Assembly (NCBI GenBank): GCA_934120675.1
Contig: CAKOUU010000004.1
Location: 36,732-100,731, forward strand
Direction: 5' to 3'
DNA length: 64,000 bases
DNA from: an uncultured Clostridia bacterium
GTDB taxonomy: Bacteria; Bacillota; Clostridia; TANB77; CAG-508
Shown here: positions 51,744 through 59,600 of the stretch, piece after piece
Numbering within the stretch: position 1 is the first letter of the stretch
Layout: each line of letters starts with the position of its first letter
The notes under the pieces: generated by a model
Databases searched by the model: none
Told to the model about the DNA's origin: nothing
What the model saw: only the letters and a program-made list of their open reading frames with translations
Translations under genes and position numbers: made by a program

Positions 51744-52664
51744 CTATCTCCTATTTATTCTATCATCTCCAACGCATTCTGTTTCCTTTTGTGCTAATTC
51801 TATTAGTTTTGCACTATTTGCGTCATCTCTTTCTTTGTCTGCATCTGTATATTTTGCTCCAATTGCTTTTATTTCATTATAGAATTCTGTTTTTTCCGCA
51901 TATTTCCAGAAATATTCTTGATACAAAACATCGTCAAAATACCATGGTTTAGCTCCTAGATTATAGTGAATCAAGTTTATTTCACCATCTCTTTTTCCCA
52001 TAACTGGCATTCTGTTCCAAGAAAAGTCTAATATTTTTACTCTTCCTTTGCAAAGTCTGTTTAAATAGTCTTGGTCTTGTGCAACTTCAAATCTAATTTT
52101 TCCTAACATATATATGAACTTTTCTTCAAATTTATATTCTCTTAGTTCTTTTAAATTCATTACTATTACACCTGCATTAAAATAATTGTTGTAATCTGCA
52201 ACCCCTACCACTCTTTCAACATAATCTTTAAATATATCAATTGCTTGAATTACGCCATCTGGTATTCCTGCTATTAAGTTGTCTCCCATATCAGTATTAT
52301 ATAATTCTGCTATATCTGATAAGCATACTGTGTCACTGTCTATATATACAGCTTTGTCATATTCTGGGTATAGTTCTGGTATAAATAATCTGTAATATGT
52401 TGTATTTGAAAAATAATTGCGAGTATATAATTTTTCTTTTATTTCTTCTAATTGTTTATTTAAATCAACAAATTCAATGCTTATATTTTCTGTTTCATAT
52501 TTTTTTATTTTTATTTTATTTTCTTCTGTTACATTTGTATATAGTATTTTTATTGCATATATATTTTCTTTTGATGTATTGTCTATTAATGATCTTAATG
52601 CAACTGATAAGAATGGTATATATCCATTATCTACTGCGAAAAATACTGGTATTTCTTTATTCAT
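51744..52664 (-). CDS. Family 8 glycosyltransferase
   Basis: 306 residues, GT-A fold. The N-terminus IPVFFAVDNGYIPFLSVALR binds the nucleotide sugar, the DxD is in KAVYIDSDTVCL, the NNYFNAGVIVMNL block is typical of GT8, and the late metal-binding His is in IHYNLGAKPW. It probably transfers Glc or Gal from a UDP-sugar. No signal peptide. It overlaps its GT8 neighbour upstream by 8 nt, so the pair is coupled, perhaps adding successive sugars. Confidence 0.9.
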   Translation of the reverse strand: MNKEIPVFFAVDNGYIPFLSVALRSLIDNTSKENIYAIKILYTNVTEENKIKIKKYETENISIEFVDLNKQLEEIKEKLYTRNYFSNTTYYRLFIPELYPEYDKAVYIDSDTVCLSDIAELYNTDMGDNLIAGIPDGVIQAIDIFKDYVERVVGVADYNNYFNAGVIVMNLKELREYKFEEKFIYMLGKIRFEVAQDQDYLNRLCKGRVKILDFSWNRMPVMGKRDGEINLIHYNLGAKPWYFDDVLYQEYFWKYAEKTEFYNEIKAIGAKYTDADKERDDANSAKLIELAQKETECVGDDRINRR

Positions 52665-53499
52665 TAATTTTCTCCCCTTTTTTGTTTGTATATTGTTTTT
52701 TTAATTCTACATATTCTTCTAGGTCTTTATCAAATGCATAGCATTTTAAAATTTTGTGAACTTCTTCTATTTGCCATTGTTTAAAGTTTTCTGTGTGTGG
52801 ATATGGCCTCCATAAAAGTCTTTTGCAGAAATGACATATTACTGTATCTTTTTTGTTAAATTTTGACTGTTCATTATATATTCTTGGTAATAATAATTTT
52901 GATGTTGTTGAATAATATATTGCACTTTGGTCTGCAAATATTAGCTTTCTATTTTTTATTAGTTCTCTTGCTTTTACTAATAAGCCTGTTTCTTTTATTT
53001 TTTTCATATTTAATAAAAGCATTCCAGCATTTATATAGTCTGGCCATATAAATACTGAGCCATATTTTTCTTTTACTGCTGCATATTCATATTCTGTTAT
53101 GTCTGTATTATATAATTCTGATATATCTCCATTTGCCATCATATCAATGTCTAGATATAACAATTTGTCTGGCATATCTGGAACCATATCCGCTAATAGC
53201 CTTAACAAGGTATATGGTGTACAATATGCGTCTTCATTTTTGCAATGTCCAAATTCTTTTTCATATATATCTGTTATATCTACTTTTATTACTTGGTTTT
53301 TTGAATTTTTTGTTTTTACTACTTCATTTAAAAATTCTATTTGTTCGTCTTTTATTGATGTATATTCTGGTTTTATTCTTGATAAATCCATTGTGAATAT
53401 ATATGCCGTTATAGCTTCTTTTGTTTTATTTGTAATTGATATTAGCTCTGTTAGCGCTCCATCAAATACTTTTCCATTTCCACATAAAAGTATATTCAT
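52657..53499 (-). CDS. Family 8-like glycosyltransferase
   Basis: 280 residues. It starts MNILLCGNGKVFDGALTELI, has DxD in KLLYLDIDMMANGD, then DYINAGMLLLNMKKI and DQSAIYY, and a late His in ICHFCKRLLW. The sequence is more distant from typical GT8 than its neighbour but keeps all core elements. It is the second gene of the lipid-glycosylation run, after the flippase-like gene. Confidence 0.85.
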   Translation of the reverse strand: MNILLCGNGKVFDGALTELISITNKTKEAITAYIFTMDLSRIKPEYTSIKDEQIEFLNEVVKTKNSKNQVIKVDITDIYEKEFGHCKNEDAYCTPYTLLRLLADMVPDMPDKLLYLDIDMMANGDISELYNTDITEYEYAAVKEKYGSVFIWPDYINAGMLLLNMKKIKETGLLVKARELIKNRKLIFADQSAIYYSTTSKLLLPRIYNEQSKFNKKDTVICHFCKRLLWRPYPHTENFKQWQIEEVHKILKCYAFDKDLEEYVELKKQYTNKKGEKINE

Positions 53500-53553
53500 A
53501 ATTTTTCCCCTATTTTAAAATCTTTAACATTATATATTATTTTTAATTTTTTT

Positions 53554-54597
53554 TCAACTTTTTTCTTCATTATTTTCAGTATTTTTTTCTTCCATTTTTT
53601 GGCATTTAATTGCATTTACCATTGTTACTATAGCACTTACAATTATTAGCAAATAAAAATTGATTCCTCTATTTAATATCATCGCACTACTTATTGCATT
53701 TTGTGGGAATATTGTTTTAAATATTTCCAAAAATCCACCTTCAGTAACTCCAACAGCTCCTGGTGATGGTATTCCAGATACCGTTCCATATAATACTGAC
53801 TGTATGCTTATTATTCTTAATATATTGTGTTCATGTAATCCAAATGAACGATATACCCAATATGATACACTATAAAATGCTAAAAATTGGATGTATGTAG
53901 TCATTACTGTTTTTAGCATTACTAACTTGTGTTCTTTTATATAGTCACTACTTGTCTGATATTTGTTTAATTCATTTTCTATTTTTTCTTGTTTTTTATC
54001 CACATTTCTTATTTTTAATTTTTTCATTACTTTTACTACAAAGTTTATTAGTTTTTGTAATAGTTTTTTATGGAATATTGCTATTATAAGCAATGTTAAT
54101 GCACTTGTATTTAACAATATCCCTATTACAAAAAACCATATTAGTGCAGTGTTCATAATACTGTGATTTACTGCTACACTTATTAGTGCAAGTGATATTG
54201 TTACTACTTGCATACTACTCAGATTTATTAATAATGCTAGTGTTGAGTTTGCTACTGATATTTTATCTTTATACATATAATATATTTGCATTGGCTGACC
54301 ACCGCTTGCTGCTGGTGTTATTCCGCTAAAAAAGAATCCTATTAGTGCATATTTTATATTATTGAAAAATGATGATTTTTCGTTTAATGCTTTTAGTGTT
54401 CTTCCTATATTAATTGCTTCACCTAGCACATATATGCACATACATGTTATTCCTATTAGGACATATTGTAATTTTACTGTTCCTAATATTTGAAATACAC
54501 TATCTATGTTTTGATCCTTTAGTATTATATAAAATGTTAATATTATAAGCAGTATAAATATTATCACATTTCTTATTAATTTGCTCTTATTCTTCAT
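53554..54597 (-). CDS. Flippase-like integral membrane protein (UPF0104/LPG_synthase_TM)
   Basis: 347 residues, about eight helices, with the family motifs GEAINIGRTLKAL, FFFSGITPAASGGQPMQIYY and SGIPSPGAVGVTEGGFLEIF. The domain is the membrane half of MprF and occurs alone in many glycolipid and polymer clusters, where it is thought to flip lipid-linked products. It has no lysyl-transferase domain. It heads the run with two GT8 enzymes and two acyltransferases. Confidence 0.9.
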   Translation of the reverse strand: MKNKSKLIRNVIIFILLIILTFYIILKDQNIDSVFQILGTVKLQYVLIGITCMCIYVLGEAINIGRTLKALNEKSSFFNNIKYALIGFFFSGITPAASGGQPMQIYYMYKDKISVANSTLALLINLSSMQVVTISLALISVAVNHSIMNTALIWFFVIGILLNTSALTLLIIAIFHKKLLQKLINFVVKVMKKLKIRNVDKKQEKIENELNKYQTSSDYIKEHKLVMLKTVMTTYIQFLAFYSVSYWVYRSFGLHEHNILRIISIQSVLYGTVSGIPSPGAVGVTEGGFLEIFKTIFPQNAISSAMILNRGINFYLLIIVSAIVTMVNAIKCQKMEEKNTENNEEKS

Positions 54598-54678
54598 TTT
54601 TTCTCATTCCATTCTTAAAGCACATATAAAGTAAAAAAGTTATTGAAAAATATATTTTTTAACCTTATATTTATTTTT

Positions 54679-55737
54679 CTAAATTATAATATATCCTTTA
54701 TCTGATGCAGTTAGGCTTACACTTCCAAATTTCGTTATTTGAACTGTATCTTCTATTCTAACCCCAAATTTTCCTGGAATATAAATTCCCGGTTCATCTG
54801 TTACAACCATGTTTTCCCTTAATGTTGAGTCATATCTAATTCCTACATATGGGGGCTCATGTATTTCTAAACCAACCCCATGACCTAAGCTATGAATTAA
54901 ATCATATCCATTTAACTTAAAATCATTTTCTACCATTTTTGTAACTTGTCTTGTACTTGCACCCTCTTTATATTGGTCTAACGCAAATTCTTGGTTACTT
55001 AAAACTAGGTCATAAACTCGTTTCATTTCTTCAGTTGGCTCACCTACAAAAAATGTTCTTGTCATATCTGAGCAATATCCGTTTACCTTGCATCCCATAT
55101 CTATTGTAATTATATCATGCTCTTGTATTTTTCTATTTGATGGAACTGCATGCGGTTTTGATGAATTTTCACCTGATGCAACAATTGTGTTAAATGATAT
55201 TCCATCTGTTCTTTCCGCATAGTAATCGTCAATTTCTTTTGCTATTTGTTTTTCTGTCATTCCTGGTTTTATATAGCTTAAAATGTATTTAAAGCAGTCA
55301 TCTGTTATGTTACATGCTTTTATGATATTACTAATCTCTTCGTCATCTTTTATCATTCTTTGTTTTTCAATTATATATTCTGTTTCTACAAAATTATGTA
55401 TTTTATATTTTCTTATATATTCTTTGTATGTTGCATATGATATGTAATGCTCTTCAAATCCCACATTTTCGCAGAACATAAAAATATTTTCATAATCATC
55501 TTTTGACAAATCGTTTACATCATATACTATTATTTCGTCAAAAAGTGTTAAAATGCTGTGTACATATTCTATATATCTTCCATCTGTTATGTACATATTT
55601 TCTTTTGGTGTTATTAATAATGTTCCTTCTGCATCTATGTTTGTTAGGTATTTTATATTTATTGGATTTGATATTATTATTCCTTGCATATCTAAGCTTG
55701 ACATTTTGTTTCTAAGCCATTGAAGTTTTTGATTCAT
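54679..55737 (-). CDS. M24 family Xaa-Pro peptidase
   Basis: 352 residues: creatinase-like N-terminal domain (1-125) and pita-bread catalytic domain. Metal ligands are visible: ITIDMGCKVNGYCSDMTRTF with two Asp, SLGHGVGLEIHE with the His, and the Glu residues in VTDEPGIY and RIEDTV. It cleaves Xaa-Pro dipeptides or N-terminal Xaa-Pro bonds (PepQ/YpdF/PapA type). It is monocistronic and ends in the gap before the flippase-like gene. Confidence 0.92.
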   Translation of the reverse strand: MNQKLQWLRNKMSSLDMQGIIISNPINIKYLTNIDAEGTLLITPKENMYITDGRYIEYVHSILTLFDEIIVYDVNDLSKDDYENIFMFCENVGFEEHYISYATYKEYIRKYKIHNFVETEYIIEKQRMIKDDEEISNIIKACNITDDCFKYILSYIKPGMTEKQIAKEIDDYYAERTDGISFNTIVASGENSSKPHAVPSNRKIQEHDIITIDMGCKVNGYCSDMTRTFFVGEPTEEMKRVYDLVLSNQEFALDQYKEGASTRQVTKMVENDFKLNGYDLIHSLGHGVGLEIHEPPYVGIRYDSTLRENMVVTDEPGIYIPGKFGVRIEDTVQITKFGSVSLTASDKGYIII

Positions 55738-55764
55738 TTGTAAACTTCCCCCTTTTTAATTTTT

Positions 55765-55901
55765 CGGGATTGGGGGACGGGTCTTTAATCCCTAAAAATT
55801 TTTTTAACTTTTTAGGGATTAAAGGTCCATCCCTCAATCCAGAAAAATTTTATTTTTAACTTTTTAGGGATTAAAGACCCGTCCCCCAATCCCTAATTTT
55901 T
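55765..55901. repeat. Three REP family A hairpins in tandem
   Basis: Copies at 55765-55803 (inverted relative to the others), 55806-55851 (variant loop GGTCCATCCC) and 55858-55901. Cores read GGGGGACGGGTCT or AGACCCGTCCCCC with GGGATT/AATCCC stems. They fill the gap between the prepilin peptidase stop, which the last one overlaps, and the M24 start. The middle copy is decaying. Confidence 0.85.
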
Positions 55902-56652
55902 ATTTTGCATATAATCCTAATGTAAAGAACATTAGCAACGCATATTTTATTGTTTCGAATGGTACAAATATGCTTATGAATGTTCCTATTACTATAAAAG
56001 GTCCAAATGGTATATATTCATCCATTTTTTTGATTCTTGTTGCTAATAATATTACACTTAATATTGCTCCTATTAAGAATGAAACTAGTGTTATTGCAAT
56101 TATGTTTGATAGTCCGAAGTATAATCCTAATGCTCCCATTAGTTTTACATCACCAAATCCCATTGCTTCTTTTCCATATATTGCTCCACCTATTAATGTT
56201 ATAAGTAAGAAAATTCCCCCTCCTACAAGCATTCCAAGTGCCATATTTATTGTTATGGCTACATCTGATAGTCCATATAAAAACGCTATTACAAGGCCTA
56301 TTTCGAACATTGTTAGGTTTAGTCTGTTAGGTATTATTTGTAATCTATAGTCTATTACAAATGCTGATAATAACATTGGCGTTAATATCATATATTTTAT
56401 TAAATCCAAGTTTGCTATAAATGTTGTTCGTATCCCATAAAAATATAAAAGTGCTACATATATTGCTGATGTTACTAGCATTAATATATAATTTGGTTTG
56501 AATTCTGCAAAGTATTCTGTAAATATTTCTTTTGAAAATACTTTTTTATAGTCTGGTAGTCTTTTGTTCATCCAATCTACTAGCATTCCTACAAAAAGTC
56601 CTATTATTGCAAATACTGCGTAATATGCTATATGTGTTTCATTAATATACAT
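55900..56652 (-). CDS. Prepilin peptidase (A24)
   Basis: 250 residues with about seven helices. The two catalytic Asp lie in AFVIDYRLQIIPNRLN and GFGDVKLMGALG, as in PilD/GspO. The N-terminal methylase domain with its Cys pairs is missing, so it only cleaves. Likely substrates are type IV pilin-like proteins such as the one at 40526-40981. Its start overlaps the yqeG end by 11 nt. Confidence 0.9.
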   Translation of the reverse strand: MYINETHIAYYAVFAIIGLFVGMLVDWMNKRLPDYKKVFSKEIFTEYFAEFKPNYILMLVTSAIYVALLYFYGIRTTFIANLDLIKYMILTPMLLSAFVIDYRLQIIPNRLNLTMFEIGLVIAFLYGLSDVAITINMALGMLVGGGIFLLITLIGGAIYGKEAMGFGDVKLMGALGLYFGLSNIIAITLVSFLIGAILSVILLATRIKKMDEYIPFGPFIVIGTFISIFVPFETIKYALLMFFTLGLYAK

Positions 56653-57160
56653 CTTTATTTTTCTCCTCTTTTGATTTATATTTATTTTTAATCTTGTTTT
56701 CTATTGGTCTTTTCCATGCAGTGTACCAGTAGTCTTTTTTATTGTCTATTGGGTCTACTAATATTGTAAACATGTTGCTTCTGTTTCCACCTAATACATC
56801 TGTAAAAATTTGGTCTCCTACTACTGCTATATTTTCTGGTTTTATATTTGTTTCTTTTTGTATGTTCTTAAATCCTTTTTTTAGTGGTTTCATTGCAAAG
56901 TATTTGTATGGTATTTGCAGTTTTTTTGCTACTGTTTCTACTTTTTCTTTGTTGTTTGTATTTGATAGTATGTATAGCTTTATTCCCTGCCCTTTCATTT
57001 CTTTTGTCCATTGTTTTACTTCTTCTGATAAATTTTTGTAATAGTCTATTAGTGTGTTGTCTACGTCTAGTATTAGTAATTTTATTTTATTTTTTAATAA
57101 TATTTCTATTGTTATCTCTTCTACTTTTTTATAGTAGAGATTTGGATATATTTTTTTCAT
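56642..57160 (-). CDS. YqeG-family HAD phosphatase
   Basis: 172 residues from the ATG at 57160 (GAAAGGAAAAGTAAAA upstream). HAD IIIA type: LLILDVDNTLIDYY with the catalytic Asp pair, ILSNT, a Lys in KPLKKGF and VVGDQIFTDVLGGN. The YPNLYYKKVEEI N-terminus is typical of YqeG, related to phosphatidylglycerophosphatase of the GEP4/PgpP type. Role in phospholipid synthesis is plausible and would fit the neighbouring lipid genes. It is upstream of the prepilin peptidase. Confidence 0.88.
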   Translation of the reverse strand: MKKIYPNLYYKKVEEITIEILLKNKIKLLILDVDNTLIDYYKNLSEEVKQWTKEMKGQGIKLYILSNTNNKEKVETVAKKLQIPYKYFAMKPLKKGFKNIQKETNIKPENIAVVGDQIFTDVLGGNRSNMFTILVDPIDNKKDYWYTAWKRPIENKIKNKYKSKEEKNKDVY

Positions 57161-57191
57161 TTTTACTTTTCCTTTCTCAAGGTACAAACCC

Positions 57192-57219
57192 GGTTGGGAA
57201 AGAATTAAATTTTCCAACC
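57192..57219. repeat. GGTTGGGAAA/TTTTCCAACC hairpin
   Basis: Near-perfect 10-bp stem just before yqeG, a relative of the hairpin at 50766-50791. Position in the leader suggests a remnant repeat or a control hairpin. Confidence 0.45.
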
Positions 57220-57313
57220 TTTTGTGCTCTTTCTTTTGTTTTTTAGCACTTATATAATATCAATATGGCTTTTATTTGTCAAGGAATTTGCTAAAATTTA
57301 AGCAATCAAAAAA

Positions 57314-57377
57314 ATCACTCTAAGTCTAGTTTTTCAATATGTTTATATTGAATTTCTTACTAGATTTTAGAATGATT
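57314..57377. terminator. Long imperfect hairpin downstream of YhgE/Pip gene
   Basis: ATCACTCTAAGTCTAG and its near-complement CTAGATTTTAGAATGAT enclose a TTCAATAT/ATATTGAA stem. It lies 24 nt after the stop of the 57401 gene and is followed by A/T-rich sequence, as a terminator for it. Confidence 0.6.
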
Positions 57378-57400
57378 TTTAATTTTAAACAATTTTCTAA

Positions 57401-59497
57401 TTATACTATCAAATCAGTTTCTTCTAATTTTTCTGATAATTCTTGTTTGAATTTTATAATAGGTCTTCTAAATACTAAACCTATCAATAATGGAATAATT
57501 GTATGTAATAATAACGCACCTATGTACATTATATAATTATTCCCATAGAATCCACCTATTGTTTCTCTTAGTGCATTCATTGCTGGATAGAATGGCATTA
57601 TTGGTTGTAATTTTTGGAAAAATCCTGGTAATAGTTCAATTGGGAATGTTCCTCCTGAACCAGCAACTTGTAATACCATTATTACTACTGCTGTTGCTTC
57701 TCCAACTTTTCCAAATGATATTGTTAGTGAATATACAATAAGCATAAACACTAAACTTGTGAGCATAATCGTTAGTAAAAATAATGGATAATTTATAACC
57801 TGAACTCCCATTATAATATCTCCAACTCCTATTACTAATCCTTGTAATATAGCTAAAATTCCAAATGTCATAAATCTTCCGAAAAATGCTTGATATGGTT
57901 TTATTTCTCCCAGTTTTTTGTCTTTTTTAATATCTGTTTTTACTATTGATACTAGCAATGTGCATCCAACCCAAGATGCTAATACTGTATAGAATGGTGC
58001 CATTTTTGAACCATAACTATTTATTTCATATAAATCAATTTCGTTTGTAGCAATAGGTGTTGAAATAAAGTCTGCTACATCATTTGGCTTATTTTCTAAC
58101 AGATTCAATATTTTCAAGTATAACTCACTTTGTGTTGCTCCACCTAATTTGCTTATTATTTTGTTTATATCATCTTCTAAGCTTACTAATACTGTATCAA
58201 TATTTGTTGTTAGTTTGCCTGTACTATCTAATGCTTTTATTGTACTTGCCAATGCTGTATCACTTTTTCCTAAAGCTGTGTCTAATGTCGAAATCATATT
58301 TGCTATATTTGACATTGATGTTGATGCATTAGAAAAAGCTTTATTTAATGCTGGTTTTACTGTGTTATTATATTGTGTTTTTATATTTTGTATTTTTTGA
58401 TTTAGTTCTGCTGATTTTGCTTTTAAATCTGCTAATGATCTTTCGTCCATTTTATTTAAGTCTTCTATCATTTTCTTAACATCGTCAAGTGCCTGTTGCG
58501 TAAGTTCTTTTAGTTTATCTAATGTTACTCCTTGTGTGCCGTTTAATGAATCTATTATGCTGTTTAATTGTGATAGAACACTTGATAAGCTATTTAATGC
58601 ATTTAACAAATATTCTTTATTTTCTTCTATTTTTCCTGACTGAATAACATTATTTACATTTGATGATATTGTTGCTGCTGCATCTATTATTAGTCCTATA
58701 TTGTTGTTAACATCTGTATATACTCCATTAAATGACTTTATTATGTCTTTCATATTTGATATATTTTTTGAAGATGTTGTTGATATATTACTTACTGTTG
58801 GTAATAAGTCTTTAACCGCATTTAATGCATTTCCTGCTGAATCTGATGCAAGTGATATTGTGTTTAGTGTTGCTCTTAATTGTTCTATACTTTTATTTGT
58901 GTTTTTTAATTTTGTAATTACATCTGTTGTTGTTGCTGTTCCTTCCGCCACAACATTTGCATCTTCTGCAGTGTCCATTACTTTATATACAATTGCATTT
59001 ACAAATGCTTGGTCTAGGTTGTTTTCTATTGTTCCTATTGCTTTGTTTACAATAATTGGTGCAATTGGATTTTTCTTTTGATTTACATAGAAATCAAATT
59101 GTGGTTTTACTATTTCAGTCCCATCAAATAATGTTGCTATTTTACTTGTAAAATCTTCAGGTAATATTATTACTCCATAATATTTTCCCTTATCGACATT
59201 TGCTTTTGCATCATCTTCGTCAGTAAATATCCATTTCATTGCTGTGTTTGATTTTAAACCGTCTACCAGCAAGCTTCCCATATTTATGTCTTCGTTTAAT
59301 ATTGTTAGACCTTGGTCTTTGTTTACTACTGCTATTGGCAGATTTCCTGTGTTGTCATATGGATTCCAGTTTGAGTCTATGTTTAGCCATGCATATATTC
59401 CCGGTATGAATAACAGGCCTATTAATATTATTACTGCTATTTTTCTTTTCCAGACTTTTTTCATGTCTATTTTGAATATTTCTATTATTTTTTTCAT
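57401..59497 (-). CDS. YhgE/Pip-family membrane protein
   Basis: 698 residues. The N-terminus KRKIAVIILIGLLFIPGIYA is the first helix, followed by a Pip outer domain (SNWNPYDNTGNLPIAVVNKD). A long coiled-coil (about 190-470) with repeated Ser/Asn/Leu heptads comes next, then a C-terminal ABC-2-like membrane domain of five to six helices. It resembles the phage infection protein/ESX-associated transporter-like family. Members bind phage or take part in export in some Firmicutes; the role here is open. It is monocistronic. Confidence 0.88.
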   Translation of the reverse strand: MKKIIEIFKIDMKKVWKRKIAVIILIGLLFIPGIYAWLNIDSNWNPYDNTGNLPIAVVNKDQGLTILNEDINMGSLLVDGLKSNTAMKWIFTDEDDAKANVDKGKYYGVIILPEDFTSKIATLFDGTEIVKPQFDFYVNQKKNPIAPIIVNKAIGTIENNLDQAFVNAIVYKVMDTAEDANVVAEGTATTTDVITKLKNTNKSIEQLRATLNTISLASDSAGNALNAVKDLLPTVSNISTTSSKNISNMKDIIKSFNGVYTDVNNNIGLIIDAAATISSNVNNVIQSGKIEENKEYLLNALNSLSSVLSQLNSIIDSLNGTQGVTLDKLKELTQQALDDVKKMIEDLNKMDERSLADLKAKSAELNQKIQNIKTQYNNTVKPALNKAFSNASTSMSNIANMISTLDTALGKSDTALASTIKALDSTGKLTTNIDTVLVSLEDDINKIISKLGGATQSELYLKILNLLENKPNDVADFISTPIATNEIDLYEINSYGSKMAPFYTVLASWVGCTLLVSIVKTDIKKDKKLGEIKPYQAFFGRFMTFGILAILQGLVIGVGDIIMGVQVINYPLFLLTIMLTSLVFMLIVYSLTISFGKVGEATAVVIMVLQVAGSGGTFPIELLPGFFQKLQPIMPFYPAMNALRETIGGFYGNNYIMYIGALLLHTIIPLLIGLVFRRPIIKFKQELSEKLEETDLIV

Positions 59498-59558
59498 GTT
59501 TCCTCCTAGTATTTTTTATTATGATAATTTTATAATAAGGGTGATTTTTTGTCAATAT

Positions 59559-59600
59559 AAAATCGGGATTGAAGACCCGTCCCCAAATCCCGATTTTTTT
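59559..59600. terminator. REP family A hairpin, pheT terminator
   Basis: AATCGGGATT pairs with AATCCCGATT around GAAGACCCGTCCCCA; the T-run is on the plus strand and an A/T-run on the other side. It overlaps the pheT stop codon. Confidence 0.8.
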
